Positions 1-9,305 of a DNA stretch of 64,000 nucleotides are shown piece after piece (position 1 is the stretch's first letter; each line of letters opens with the position of its first letter). Source of the DNA: Rhizobiales bacterium CCH10-E5 (lineage in GTDB: Bacteria > Pseudomonadota > Alphaproteobacteria > Rhizobiales > Beijerinckiaceae); the NCBI GenBank assembly GCA_001556125.1, contig LSIG01000213.1, positions 61,557 to 125,556 on the forward strand. The letters run 5' to 3'. The position numbers and the translations under genes are program-made. Under the pieces are notes generated by a model, which was given only the letters and a program-made list of their open reading frames with translations, made no database searches and was not told the DNA's origin.

Positions 1-2011
1 CATCCAGGGTCATGGCGCGACGACCTATGTCCAGTCGGACATCGCCGGGCGGCTGGGCCGGCTCTTCGACATCCGCTACGCGCTCTACAAGCGCAAATTC
101 GCGGTCAAGTTCCTGAACAACCTGCTGGCGCAGATCACGCCCTTCTTCTTCTACGCGATCGGCGGCTTCTTCGCTCTGCAGGGGCGCCTCGATATCGGCC
201 AGCTCGTCGCCGTCATCGCGGCGTATCGCGACCTGCCGCCGCCGATCAAGGAGCTGATCGACTGGGACCAGCAGCGCAACGACGTCACGATCAAGTACGA
301 GCAGGTCATCGCCCAGTTCAACACCGAAGACCGTGTCCAGCTCGACGAAGAGGGCGGTGTCGAGCGCTTGCCGGAGACCGGAGAGATCCGGCTGGACGGC
401 GTGCAGATGCTGGACAATCGGGGCCAGCCCCTGCTGATGCCGCTGACCGTCCGCATTCCGCGACCGGGCGAGGTCGCGTTGGTCGGTCCGGCCGGCGGCG
501 GGCTGGAGGTGCTGGGCCGCATCCTCGGTCGGCAGGCGATGAATTATTCCGGGCGGGTGATGTTCGACTCGGCTCCGCTGGCACGCATGTCGGTCGAGCG
601 GGCGAGCCATCTCATCGGCTATGCCGGCAACGAGACCGAGATCATCGCGGGCACGATCCGCGACAACATCCTGCTGCCGCTGAAGCGACGCCGTCCCGAC
701 ATCCGCCCCCAGGGCCGGCTTTCGACCAGCGAACACCGGCGCTTCGTCGAGTCGCTGCGATCGGGCAACACGCCGCTGCCCTTCGAGGCCGACTGGACGG
801 ATTACCAGGGAGCGGGCGTGGCCGACGAGACAGAGCTGGCGCAGCGGGTGAGGACGGTGCTCGATGTTCTCGGCTGTGCGGAGGACGTCTACGAGCTGGG
901 CCTCGACGGGAAGGTGACGGCCGGTCTGCGCGCCGAGGCGAAGGCGCAGATCGTGGATGCGCGCTGGGCGGTGGCCGAGGAGCTCGCCCGCAGCAAGCTC
1001 GCCGGGTTGATCACGCCCTTCGACCCCGAGAGCTACAACGATAATGCGACCATCGCCGAGAACCTGATCTTCGGCGCCCGGATGAGCCCCCGCTTCGCCA
1101 ACGAGACGCTGCTGTTCGAGCCCTACGCCCATGCGATCCTGAAGGCAGAGTCGCTGGTCGAGCCGCTGGTCGAGGTCGGCTCGCGGATCGCTGGAACCGT
1201 CGCCGAGATCTTCGCCGGGCTGCCGCACGGCCATGCCCTCTTCGAGCGTTACTCCTTCGGTTCGGGGCTGGATTTCGACCGGATGGGCGAATTGGCGGCC
1301 TTGCTCGACAAACACGACATGCGCAGCCCCCTCGACGCCGTGGCCGAGCGCGATCTGGTGGCGCTGGCGCTGGGCTATATCGAGCCCAAACACCGGCTTA
1401 ACCTGCTCGATGAGCGGCTGCGTGAGCGCATCCTGCGGGCGCGGGCGAGCTTCAAGATGCATCTGCCGGCCGACGCGGTGGAGGACGTCGATTTCTACGA
1501 TCCCGACAAGGTGATGGTCGGGGCGAGCCTGCGCGACAACCTGATGTTCGGCCGCATCGGCCACGGTATCGCCGATGCGCGGAAGAAGGTGGCGATGATC
1601 GTCCGCAAGGCGCTGGCGCGTGCGGGGCTCGACGGTGACCTCTATCGCATCGGCCTCAACACCGATTGCGGCATTCGCGGTCGGTTCCTGCCGACGCGGC
1701 TCAAGCTCGCCATCCCGCTGGCGCAGGCGCTGATCAAGGCGCCGCAGATCGCGATCCTCGATCTCGGCGCGTTCCTCGCGACGACCACGGAACCCGAGGC
1801 GGTCATTGCCCGGCTACGCGAGCATTGCGCCGGCATGACGCTGTTCCTGCTCGTCAGGGACGACCATCTCGTCGGTGACATCCCCCTCAGGATCGTCTTC
1901 AATGGGCCTTCGGCGACCCTCGAGAGCGGGACCGAGGAGGAGGACGAGGCGGCGATGCCGCCCCCGACGCGTCAACGGAACGGCATCGAGACCATGGAGG
2001 CGCGGTCATGA
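1..2011 (+). CDS. Degenerate ABC transporter-like protein (transmembrane plus nucleotide-binding-like region), 5' partial
   Basis: The open frame runs in from the left edge, so the true start is outside the window; the TTG at 368 is not the real start. The first ~100 codons encode the end of an ABC exporter-type membrane domain, with a hydrophobic stretch near 130-175 (motif TPFFFYAIGGFF). The following domain looks like an ABC ATPase but its motifs are broken: the Walker A position reads VGPAGGGLE, without the lysine and Ser/Thr; the signature is replaced by LPTRLKLAIPLAQAL; and Walker B reads IAILDLG, without the usual DE. About 370 residues separate the Q-loop-like segment from the signature, and they contain two further segments resembling the region after a Q-loop. 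ATP hydrolysis looks unlikely. The stop overlaps the next gene's ATG, which suggests translational coupling to the cyclic-nucleotide-binding protein. Confidence 0.8.
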   Translation, partial: IQGHGATTYVQSDIAGRLGRLFDIRYALYKRKFAVKFLNNLLAQITPFFFYAIGGFFALQGRLDIGQLVAVIAAYRDLPPPIKELIDWDQQRNDVTIKYEQVIAQFNTEDRVQLDEEGGVERLPETGEIRLDGVQMLDNRGQPLLMPLTVRIPRPGEVALVGPAGGGLEVLGRILGRQAMNYSGRVMFDSAPLARMSVERASHLIGYAGNETEIIAGTIRDNILLPLKRRRPDIRPQGRLSTSEHRRFVESLRSGNTPLPFEADWTDYQGAGVADETELAQRVRTVLDVLGCAEDVYELGLDGKVTAGLRAEAKAQIVDARWAVAEELARSKLAGLITPFDPESYNDNATIAENLIFGARMSPRFANETLLFEPYAHAILKAESLVEPLVEVGSRIAGTVAEIFAGLPHGHALFERYSFGSGLDFDRMGELAALLDKHDMRSPLDAVAERDLVALALGYIEPKHRLNLLDERLRERILRARASFKMHLPADAVEDVDFYDPDKVMVGASLRDNLMFGRIGHGIADARKKVAMIVRKALARAGLDGDLYRIGLNTDCGIRGRFLPTRLKLAIPLAQALIKAPQIAILDLGAFLATTTEPEAVIARLREHCAGMTLFLLVRDDHLVGDIPLRIVFNGPSATLESGTEEEDEAAMPPPTRQRNGIETMEARS

Positions 2012-2457
2012 CCCTCGAAACGGACATTTCATGCCTGCGACAGGTGCCGCTGTTCCGGAGCCTGCCCCTGCCGCGGCTGAAGCTCGTCGCGCTGATGGGA
2101 GAAAAGCTGCGTTTCGATCCTGGGACGCAGATCATCGCCGAGGGCGAGACGCCTGAGGGTGTCTTCGTCGTCTTGCAGGGCGAACTCGAGATTTCACATG
2201 GCGGCGCGAACGGGGAGGGGCCGCGGCTGCCGCTCCATACCGGCAGCCTCGTCGGCGACGTGCCGCTTCTCTCCGGGCGCAGCTATGTCGGCGCGATCAC
2301 CGCCAAGACGGCCGTCGTGGCGCTGCGTCTGCCGAAGGATCTGTTCTTCGAACTGCTCGAGACGATCCCCGATTTCAGCCTGGCGCTGACGCGCGACCTG
2401 GCGTCGCGGCTCTACCGGCTGGCGGACCGCACGCTGCATGCGGAGAAGGTGCATTGA
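2008..2457 (+). CDS. Cyclic nucleotide-binding domain protein
   Basis: This 149-residue protein is essentially a single CRP-type beta-roll. The pattern LFRSLPLPRLKLVALMGEKL, then GEFVVLQGELEIS-like strands and SLVGDVPLLSGR near residue 90, matches the cNMP-binding fold, including the phosphate-binding-cassette region. There is no C-terminal helix-turn-helix, so it is not a transcription factor of the CRP/FNR type; it more likely senses or buffers a cyclic nucleotide, or regulates a partner. The ATG overlaps the stop of the upstream ABC-like gene by four bases, and the downstream gene is a nucleotide cyclase. The operon therefore pairs a candidate producer and a candidate receiver of the same messenger. 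The partner protein is unknown. Confidence 0.85.
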   Translation: MTLETDISCLRQVPLFRSLPLPRLKLVALMGEKLRFDPGTQIIAEGETPEGVFVVLQGELEISHGGANGEGPRLPLHTGSLVGDVPLLSGRSYVGAITAKTAVVALRLPKDLFFELLETIPDFSLALTRDLASRLYRLADRTLHAEKVH

Positions 2458-2473
2458 CGAACCGGATTTCCGC

Positions 2474-4396
2474 ATGAGCCTTCAGCAAGCGGCGGCGACG
2501 CGCGGCGGCATGGGGATGGAGCAGGTCTCGTCGTGGAATCGCGACATCCGCTTCGCCTCCGGGATGATCCTGCTGTTCTTTGCGACGACGCATTTCCTCA
2601 ACCATGCCGCCGGGATCGCCGGGGTCGCGGCGATGGAGCAGGCGCAGGAATGGCGCTACTGGTTGTGGCATTCCTGGGCAGGCACCATCGCGCTCTACGG
2701 GGCGCTGATCGTCCATCCCTTCTTCGCGCTCGTGCGGGTGGCACAGCGGCGCACCTTCAAGATGCCGGCGCGCGAGATGCTGCAGATCGCGCTCGGGCTC
2801 GCCATCCCGCTCTTTCTGATCGACCACATCGTCGGCACGCGGGTGATGGGGAGCTTCTTTCATCTCGACGAGAGCTACCGCGCCGTGCTGCGCCGTCTCT
2901 GGCCGGGGCTGGCGATGTCGCAGACGATCCTGCTGCTGCTGGTTTGGGTCCACGGCATCATCGGCCTGCATTTCACGCTGCGCTCGCGTGACGGCTATCA
3001 GCGCTGGCGCGACCCGTTCCTGCTGCTGGCGATCCTGATCCCGATCCTCGCCCTGATCGGCTTCGCCGTCGGCGGGCGCGAGGCCGGGCAAATGGCGATG
3101 CCGCCAGAGGTCTCTTCGGACGCCCAGATCGTGATGTTCAACCAGAACGTCACCTGGGCGAAGACGGTCTTCTACGGGCTGGTCGGGTGCTTCGTCGCCT
3201 TCGTGGCGATCCGCGAGATCCGGGTTCGGACCACGCGGCATATCACCGTGCGGTTCGTCGGCCATGGCGTGCGCAAGCTCGCGCCCGGCCTGACCGTGCT
3301 GGAGATGTTCCGCCGCTTCGGCATCCCTCATGCGGCGCTCTGCGGGGGGCGGGCGCGCTGCGCCACATGCCGCGTTCTGGTTCTGGACGGCGGCGACAGC
3401 CTGCCGCCTCCGGGAGCCAACGAGGCGAAGCTGCTGCGCCGGATTGCGGCGCCAGAACGGGTGCGTCTCGCCTGCCAGATCCGCCCGCGCGACGACGTCC
3501 AGGTGCAGATCCTCCTGGCGTCCCGCCTGAGCGCGACGACGCCCGGCCAGCTCGAGCCCGACACCAGAATCGGCAAGCGCGGGCTGACCGTGGTGGTGGC
3601 GGATCTGCGGGCCTTCTCCGCGCTCTCCGCCCGCCAGCTCCCGCAGGAGCTGATCGGGCTGCTGAACCGCTTCTTCGACGAGATGGCCCAGGCGATCACC
3701 GCCCATGGCGGGCGCATCGACGCCTTCTATGGCGACGGTTTCATGGCCGTGTTCGGGCTGGAGGGCACGCCGGCGCGCAGCGCCCAGAGCGCGATCGCGT
3801 CCGCGGGCGACATCGTGCGGGCGGTCGAGGCGCTGAACCGGGAATTCGGGGCGGCGCTGCCCCTGCCGCTGCGCATCGGCATCGGCATCCACAGCGGCCA
3901 GGCGATCACCGGCGCGGTGGAGAATGAGAGCATGGGCCGGCGCGACATCACCGTCGGCGAGACGGTGGCGGTGGCCGCCCAGCTCGAACTGGCGACGCGC
4001 CGCGTGCTGGCCGACATCCTCGTCTCGGAGGAGACGATTCGCGCCAGCGGACGCAGCTATCGCGGGACGACGGCGCTCAAGATCACCATCCGCGGTCGTG
4101 AGAAGCCGATCAACGCGATCGGCTTCGCCAGCGCGCCGGAGCTGGCCGACGAGCGCGACGATCGCGTGACGGCGCCGCCGGTCTTCGAAGAGGCGCCCGA
4201 AATCGTTCCCGCAGCGGTGGATGCGCCGGCTGCGACCGGCGGACTGGCCGTCCTGGAGGCGGCCGCGACGGCGCCGGGGCAGACGGCTGCTCCCGCGCCG
4301 GCAGCGGGCGAGGAGACCGCTGCGCCGATCGCGCGCAAACCGCGCCGCAAGGCTGCGCCGAAGACAACGCCGCCTCCCGAGGACGCAGGCGCCTGA
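2474..4396 (+). CDS. Membrane adenylate/guanylate cyclase with a [2Fe-2S] ferredoxin domain
   Basis: This is a three-part protein of 640 residues. Residues ~15-250 form five or six membrane helices rich in histidine (THFLNHAAG, WHSWAGT, VHPFF, IDHIVG, WVHGIIGLH), reminiscent of haem-b-binding anchor subunits. A plant-type ferredoxin domain follows, with cysteines at 290, 296 and 299 (CGGRARCATC) and 334 (LACQIRP). A class III cyclase catalytic domain follows from ~370, with the metal-binding aspartates at 377 (VADLRAFS) and 421 (YGDGFMAVFG). The tail is Ala/Pro/Lys-rich and probably disordered. I chose ATG 2474; an in-frame ATG at 2438 would overlap the upstream gene by 20 bases. The domain order suggests that redox state at the membrane controls cyclic nucleotide synthesis, which is inference. 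Confidence 0.88.
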   Translation: MSLQQAAATRGGMGMEQVSSWNRDIRFASGMILLFFATTHFLNHAAGIAGVAAMEQAQEWRYWLWHSWAGTIALYGALIVHPFFALVRVAQRRTFKMPAREMLQIALGLAIPLFLIDHIVGTRVMGSFFHLDESYRAVLRRLWPGLAMSQTILLLLVWVHGIIGLHFTLRSRDGYQRWRDPFLLLAILIPILALIGFAVGGREAGQMAMPPEVSSDAQIVMFNQNVTWAKTVFYGLVGCFVAFVAIREIRVRTTRHITVRFVGHGVRKLAPGLTVLEMFRRFGIPHAALCGGRARCATCRVLVLDGGDSLPPPGANEAKLLRRIAAPERVRLACQIRPRDDVQVQILLASRLSATTPGQLEPDTRIGKRGLTVVVADLRAFSALSARQLPQELIGLLNRFFDEMAQAITAHGGRIDAFYGDGFMAVFGLEGTPARSAQSAIASAGDIVRAVEALNREFGAALPLPLRIGIGIHSGQAITGAVENESMGRRDITVGETVAVAAQLELATRRVLADILVSEETIRASGRSYRGTTALKITIRGREKPINAIGFASAPELADERDDRVTAPPVFEEAPEIVPAAVDAPAATGGLAVLEAAATAPGQTAAPAPAAGEETAAPIARKPRRKAAPKTTPPPEDAGA

Positions 4397-4416
4397 GCCG
4401 CGAGCGGCCGTGTGCG

Positions 4417-5019
4417 TCAGGCGTCGCCAAAGACCAGGAAGCGCCTGCGGTCGAAGCCGGCAGCGCGCAGCGCCTCGTCATGGATCGTCAGCGAGAGATC
4501 AATGGCCGGCGCGTCGTTGCGCGTCGCGGTCAGGGCGCCGATCTGCCCCTGCGCCCGTTCCAGCTCGAGCGCGTAATCAATCACGAGCAAGGCGGCGCCC
4601 GCGGCCAGAGCGAGCAGTTCCGGCGGCGTCGCGGCGCGGCGCCCGAAGGGCTTGAGCGAGAGGCCGAGCAGCACCAGACCATAGGGCTGGGCCGGCGCGA
4701 TCTCGACCTCCTGCAGCTTGGCGGCGACGTGGCGCAGGCGGCAGGGCGCACCGTTCAGCGTGTCGGCCTCATAAGCGGGAATCTTCGGATCGATGACGGT
4801 GACGCTGGCCGGATGGTGCGTCAAAAAGCCGGTGATCGGGAGGCCGGCGCCGCCGATCTCGACGATATGGGTGCAATGGCGCACAGCGTGGGCCGCCAGC
4901 ACCTGTCGCAACGCCGCGGCCGGACTCGCCAAATGCGGCAGGCGGGTGCCGGCGAGGGCGTCCGGATCGGCGCCGGCTTCGCTGGCCTTTGGGCCCGCGC
5001 TTGCATATGGTCCCGCCAC
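4417..5019 (-). CDS. Small SAM-dependent methyltransferase-like protein
   Basis: This 200-residue protein has a Rossmann-type motif I (VEIGGAGLPITGFL, around residue 53) and an acidic end of strand 2 (VTVIDPKI), as in class I SAM-dependent methyltransferases. The glycine motif is not canonical (GGAG in place of GxGxG), so activity is uncertain. No substrate-binding region is recognisable. The start is GTG at 5019; no internal ATG exists in the protein. It lies head-to-head with the next gene, only 26 bases apart between start codons, so the two share a very short control region or use promoters inside each other's coding sequence. A paired role with the neighbouring methyltransferase in glycan modification is possible but unproven. 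Confidence 0.6.
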   Translation of the reverse strand: MAGPYASAGPKASEAGADPDALAGTRLPHLASPAAALRQVLAAHAVRHCTHIVEIGGAGLPITGFLTHHPASVTVIDPKIPAYEADTLNGAPCRLRHVAAKLQEVEIAPAQPYGLVLLGLSLKPFGRRAATPPELLALAAGAALLVIDYALELERAQGQIGALTATRNDAPAIDLSLTIHDEALRAAGFDRRRFLVFGDA

Positions 5020-5045
5020 CTTCGATCCCCGCTATTCGAAACGAC

Positions 5046-5708
5046 ATGACGTCCGACGCGCCGCCCGACGCCTTCTATGACATTCTGCGCGGCGTCGCAG
5101 CCCTGACCGGCAACCGCGTCGTCGGCGATCTGGCGCGCCTCGTCGCAGACGGAATGCCGCCCGAACTCTGGATCGCCTTCAACCACAAGCAGATCGGCTC
5201 GAAACGCTGGCTGGTCGATGCGCTGGCGGAGGTCCTGCCGCGGCCCGACGGCCCGGTCTGGGTGCTCGGAGCCTGGTATGGCGTGCTCGGGGCGCTGCTG
5301 CTCGATGATCAGCGTCTGACCATCCCCGCTGTTGTCAGCGTCGATCTCGATCCCGCCTGCGCGCCTGTCGCGGAGCGGCTGAACCGCCGCCATGTCGCAG
5401 AAGGCCGGTTTCGTGCCGTGACCGCGGACATGATGACGCTGGGTTTCGCCGCCCAGGAGCCTAGCCCGGGCCTCGTGATCAACACCAGCTGCGAGCATCT
5501 CGTCGATGTGCCGGGCTGGCTCGCCACGCTGCCGACGGGGCTGCCGCTGCTGCTGCAGTCGAACGATTATGTCCGCGAGCCCGACCACCGCAGCTGCGTG
5601 CCCTCGCTGGAGGCGTTCCAGGCACAGGCCGGCCTCTCCGAGACGCTCTTCGCCGGCGCGCTGCCGACGAAGAACTACACCCGCTTCATGCTGATCGGCC
5701 GGCGATGA
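5046..5708 (+). CDS. Class I SAM-dependent methyltransferase-like protein
   Basis: The 220-residue product carries a Rossmann-like region around residues 70-120 (VWVLGAWYGVLGALLL, then VVSVDLDPACAP), which fits SAM binding, and a conserved-looking segment LVINTSCEHL in place of a standard post-motif. I chose ATG 5046 (MTSDAPPDAF) over the upstream TTG at 4989, which would lie inside the divergent neighbour. The stop codon overlaps the start of the following glycosyltransferase by four bases, so it belongs to a three-gene operon with two glycosyltransferases. A role in modifying a surface glycan is the natural guess from context. The acceptor is unknown. Confidence 0.65.
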   Translation: MTSDAPPDAFYDILRGVAALTGNRVVGDLARLVADGMPPELWIAFNHKQIGSKRWLVDALAEVLPRPDGPVWVLGAWYGVLGALLLDDQRLTIPAVVSVDLDPACAPVAERLNRRHVAEGRFRAVTADMMTLGFAAQEPSPGLVINTSCEHLVDVPGWLATLPTGLPLLLQSNDYVREPDHRSCVPSLEAFQAQAGLSETLFAGALPTKNYTRFMLIGRR

Positions 5709-6946
5709 CCGAGCCTGTCATCGCGATCGCGATGAAGGGCTATCCGCGCCTGTCGGAGACCTTCATCGCGCAGGAACTGCTCGGCCTGCAGCAGCGCGCT
5801 GTGCCCTTCGCGATCTGGTCGCTGCGGCGTCCGACCGACGCGGCGCGCCATCTGATGCACGACCAGATCAGCGTGCCGGTGCATTATCTTCCGGAATACC
5901 TGCACGAGGAGCCGGGGCGCGTGCTGCGCGGCGTTCTCGGCGCCCTCGCGCGGCCCGGCCTGTTGCGGCTGTTGCCCGTCATCCTGCGCGACCTCGTCCG
6001 TGATCGCACGCGCAACCGCCTGCGCCGCTTCGGCCAGGCCTGCGTGATGGCCCGCGAACTGCCGGCGGCGACCACGCATCTTCACGTCCATTACCTGCAC
6101 ACGCCGGCCTCGGTGATCCGCTACGCCGCCCTGCTGCGCGGCATCGGCTGGTCGTTCTCGGCCCATGCCAAGGACATCTGGACGACGCCGGGCTGGGAAA
6201 AGCGCGAGAAGATCGCGCAGGCGGCCTGGGGCGTGACCTGCACGCAGGACGGCCACCGCGAATTGCAGCGCCTGGCCGACCGCCCCGACAAGGTCGCACT
6301 GGTCTATCACGGGCTCGATCTCGGCCGCTTTCCGGCACCGCCGCCGCGCCCGCCGCGCGACGGGAGCGACCCGGCCGACCCTGTCCGCATCGTCACCATC
6401 GGCCGGGCGGTGGAGAAAAAGGGTTTCGACGATCTGCTGGCGGCGCTGGCGCGGTTGCCGGGCGGCTTGCACTGGCGCCTGACCCATATCGGCGGCGGCG
6501 AGAGGCTGAAGGCGCTGCAGGCGCAGGCCGTGGGGCTGGGGCTCGGGGAGCGCGTGACCTGGGCCGGGCCGAAGGCGCAGGGCGATGTCATTGCCGCGCT
6601 GCGCGAGGCGGATCTGTTCGTGTTGCCTTCGAAGAGGGGCGAGGACGGCGATCGCGACGGGCTGCCCAATGTGGTGATGGAGGCCGCGAGCCAGGCCCTG
6701 CCGATCGTCGCGACCGATTTCGCCGGGATTCCGGAGTTCGTGCGTGATGGTGTCGAAGGGTTGCTGGTGCCGCCCGGCGACGTCGCGGCGCTGGCCCATG
6801 CCGTCGCCGCCCTGGCGGAGGCTCCGCAGCGGCGGGGCGCGCTCGGCCAGGCGGCTCTGGCGCGGCTGACCGGCTCCTTCTCGGCCGAGGCCGGGCTGGA
6901 TGGTATCGCGGCGCGGTTGCGCGCCTCGGCGGGGCTTGCGCCATGA
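5705..6946 (+). CDS. Glycosyltransferase family 4 (GT-B) protein
   Basis: The protein is 413 residues, the normal size for a GT4 enzyme. The N-terminal half begins with KGYPRLSETFIAQEL, typical of exopolysaccharide and colanic-acid-type transferases that recognise a sugar acceptor. The C-terminal half has the nucleotide-sugar-binding Rossmann region (RIVTIGRAVEKKGFDDLL) followed by the GT4 motif around LFVLPSKRGEDGDRDGLPNV and the E-x7-E-like signature near GLPNVVMEAASQALPIVAT. It is cytoplasmic or membrane-peripheral, with no membrane segment. It overlaps both neighbours by four bases, which implies co-translation with the upstream methyltransferase and the downstream MurG-like glycosyltransferase. 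The transferred sugar cannot be told from sequence. Confidence 0.88.
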   Translation: MTEPVIAIAMKGYPRLSETFIAQELLGLQQRAVPFAIWSLRRPTDAARHLMHDQISVPVHYLPEYLHEEPGRVLRGVLGALARPGLLRLLPVILRDLVRDRTRNRLRRFGQACVMARELPAATTHLHVHYLHTPASVIRYAALLRGIGWSFSAHAKDIWTTPGWEKREKIAQAAWGVTCTQDGHRELQRLADRPDKVALVYHGLDLGRFPAPPPRPPRDGSDPADPVRIVTIGRAVEKKGFDDLLAALARLPGGLHWRLTHIGGGERLKALQAQAVGLGLGERVTWAGPKAQGDVIAALREADLFVLPSKRGEDGDRDGLPNVVMEAASQALPIVATDFAGIPEFVRDGVEGLLVPPGDVAALAHAVAALAEAPQRRGALGQAALARLTGSFSAEAGLDGIAARLRASAGLAP

Positions 6947-8124
6947 GTGCGGAGAGGGCTCGCAGCACGGTGCTCATCGCGGTGACGCATCTGCTCGGCT
7001 CCGGCCATCTGGTGCGAGCGGCGCAGCTGGCGCGGGCGCTGGCGGCTGGCGGCTTCGCCGTGACGCTGGCGAGCGGCGGGATGCCGCTGCGCGACATGGT
7101 GGACGAGCCCTTCGCCTTCGTGCAACTGCCCCCGGTCAAGGTCGAGGGGCTGGATTTCCGCAACCTGCTCGACGAGGCGGGGGCTCCGATCGAGGCTGGC
7201 CGGCTGGCGCGGCGCCGGGCCATGCTCGCGGCGCTGGCGACGACGCTGAAGCCCGATGTCGTCGTGACCGAGCATTTCCCCTTCGGTCGCCGACAGCTGG
7301 CGGAGGAGTTCCTGACGCTGATCACCGCGGCGAAGGCCACCAACCCGTCCGCGCTGGTGCTGGCCTCGGTGCGCGACGTGCTGGTGACGCCGCGCCCGGA
7401 CCGGATCGCCGAGGCGGAGCAGCGCCTGGCCTCGCTGTTCGACGGCGTCCTCGTCCATGGCGACCCGAGCTTCCTGCCGCTGGAGGCCTCCTGGCCGGTT
7501 TCGCCCGTTCTCGCAAAGCGGCTGCACTACACCGGCTACATGGCGCCGCCGCCGGTGGCGGTGCCGAACGGTCCCGATGGGGAGGGGGCGGGCGAGGTGC
7601 TCGTCTCGGGTGGCGGCTCCGCTGCAGCGCTGCCGCTGTTCCGGCTCTGCCTCGGTGCGGGGCGGCTGGGCGACGCCTCGCGTCGCTGGCGCATCCTCGT
7701 CGGCAAAGCCGTGGCGGAGAGCGATGTCGCCGCGCTGCGGCAATCAGCCTCGCCCAACGTCACGGTGGAGCGCGTGCGGGCCGATTTTCCGGTGCTGCTG
7801 GCGCGGGCGGCGCTCTCGATCAGCCAGGCCGGCTATAACACGGTGCTCGATCTCGTCGCCGCGGGGCGACCGGCGATCGTCGTCCCCTTCGATGAGGGGG
7901 CCGAGACGGAGCAGTCGATCCGCGCCGAGGCGATGGAAAGAGCCGGATTGGCGCGCTGTCTGCGTCTCTCGGGCCCCAACCCCGCCAATCCTGCCGATCT
8001 GGCGGCCGCGGTGTCTGCGGCGCTGGCACAGGCGGCAAGGCCAAGCCCCTCGATTGATCTGGACGGCGCCGGGCGTATCTGCGGCATCCTCTCGCGGCTG
8101 TTAGCGCCGCGGACAAGCCTCTGA
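6943..8124 (+). CDS. MurG-like (GT28-type) glycosyltransferase
   Basis: The 393-residue protein has a GT-B layout. The N-terminal domain opens with VLIAVTHLLGSGHLVRAAQL, the glycine-rich acceptor loop seen in MurG and monogalactosyldiacylglycerol synthases. The C-terminal domain has the donor-binding signature SISQAGYNTVLDLVAAGRPA and VVPFDEGAETEQSIRAEAM, where MurG binds the uracil and ribose of UDP-sugars. It is not MurG itself: it lies outside a division cluster and the motifs differ. It overlaps the upstream GT4 gene by four bases and ends the operon; the next gene, cobS, starts 180 bases later. A role in surface glycan or glycolipid assembly is inferred. Confidence 0.8.
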   Translation: MSAERARSTVLIAVTHLLGSGHLVRAAQLARALAAGGFAVTLASGGMPLRDMVDEPFAFVQLPPVKVEGLDFRNLLDEAGAPIEAGRLARRRAMLAALATTLKPDVVVTEHFPFGRRQLAEEFLTLITAAKATNPSALVLASVRDVLVTPRPDRIAEAEQRLASLFDGVLVHGDPSFLPLEASWPVSPVLAKRLHYTGYMAPPPVAVPNGPDGEGAGEVLVSGGGSAAALPLFRLCLGAGRLGDASRRWRILVGKAVAESDVAALRQSASPNVTVERVRADFPVLLARAALSISQAGYNTVLDLVAAGRPAIVVPFDEGAETEQSIRAEAMERAGLARCLRLSGPNPANPADLAAAVSAALAQAARPSPSIDLDGAGRICGILSRLLAPRTSL

Positions 8125-8304
8125 GACAGCGACCGCGGCACAGCTCTTGCCACGCCCGGCATGCCTGCCGCGAAGTGCCGACCCGGCGCTTTGCGAATTG
8201 CCGGTCCCGGGCTTTGTCTCTAATTAGGGAGACATTGCCTCCCTCCTCGGTCGGCGTCGGGACAACCGGTCTTCTCCGGCCATGCTCCCACGCCCGGAGA
8301 CTTG

Positions 8305-9291
8305 ATGATGACAGTGACGACCGCCGCCGGCCTGCCCGACATGAAGCTGTCGGTGCGCCAGACCTTCGGAATCGATTCGGATCTCGAGGTGCCGGCCTAT
8401 TCGAAGACCGAGGCGCATGTGCCCGATCTCGACCCGGATTACCGTTTCGACCACGACACCACGATCGCGATCCTGGCGGGCTTCGCCCATAACCGGCGCG
8501 TGATGATCTCGGGCTATCACGGCACCGGCAAGTCGACCCATATCGAGCAGGTCGCGGCACGGCTCAACTGGCCCTGCGTTCGCGTCAACCTCGACAGCCA
8601 TGTCTCCCGCCTCGATCTCGTCGGCAAGGACGCGATCGTCCTGAAGGAAGGCAAGCAGGTCACCGAGTTCCAGGACGGCATCCTGCCTTGGGCGCTGCAG
8701 AACAACATCGCGCTCGTCTTCGACGAGTACGATGCCGGCCGCCCCGACGTGATGTTCGTGATCCAGCGCGTGCTCGAGCAGTCCGGCAAGCTGACGCTGC
8801 TCGACCAGAAGCGCGTCATCCGCCCTCATCCCGCCTTCCGCCTGTTTGCGACCGCCAACACGGTCGGCCTCGGCGACACCTCGGGCCTCTATCACGGCAC
8901 GCAGCAGATCAATCAGGGTCAGATGGACCGCTGGTCGATCGTGACGACGCTGAACTATCTGCCGCATGACAACGAGGTCGCGATCGTGCTCGCGAAGTCG
9001 AAGCACTTCCAGGGCACGCCCGAGGGCAAGGCGACGATCGACAAGATGGTCCGCGTCGCCGACCTGACCCGCAACGCCTTCATGAATGGCGATCTCTCGA
9101 CGGTGATGAGCCCGCGCACGGTGATCACCTGGGCCGAGAACGCCGCGATCTTTGGCGATGTCGGCTTCGCCTTCCGCGTCACCTTCATGAACAAGTGCGA
9201 CGAGATGGAGCGCACGCTGGTGGCCGAGTTCTACCAGCGCTCCTTCGGCAAGGAACTGCCGGAGAGCGCGGCGAACGTCGTCCTGAGCTGA
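8305..9291 (+). CDS. cobS: Aerobic cobaltochelatase subunit CobS
   Basis: CobS is the AAA+ subunit of the CobNST chelatase, which inserts cobalt into hydrogenobyrinic acid a,c-diamide in aerobic vitamin B12 synthesis. The Walker A motif GYHGTGKS lies near residue 70, Walker B near [10 protein letters not shown], and a sensor-type [10 protein letters not shown] further on. The length of 328 residues matches the family. The start is ATG 8305 or 8308, and the TTG at 8302 is less likely. cobT follows after an intervening acetyltransferase gene; cobN is not in the window. The 180 bases upstream show no B12 riboswitch signature that I can see. Confidence 0.96.
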   Translation: MMTVTTAAGLPDMKLSVRQTFGIDSDLEVPAYSKTEAHVPDLDPDYRFDHDTTIAILAGFAHNRRVMISGYHGTGKSTHIEQVAARLNWPCVRVNLDSHVSRLDLVGKDAIVLKEGKQVTEFQDGILPWALQNNIALVFDEYDAGRPDVMFVIQRVLEQSGKLTLLDQKRVIRPHPAFRLFATANTVGLGDTSGLYHGTQQINQGQMDRWSIVTTLNYLPHDNEVAIVLAKSKHFQGTPEGKATIDKMVRVADLTRNAFMNGDLSTVMSPRTVITWAENAAIFGDVGFAFRVTFMNKCDEMERTLVAEFYQRSFGKELPESAANVVLS

Positions 9292-9305
9292 GGGCCGTCC
9301 CCGCC

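Noticed and set aside
8125..8304. Possible cobalamin riboswitch upstream of cobS
   Set aside because: No B12-box (GCCACTG-like) sequence seen; the region has only short GC-rich stems.
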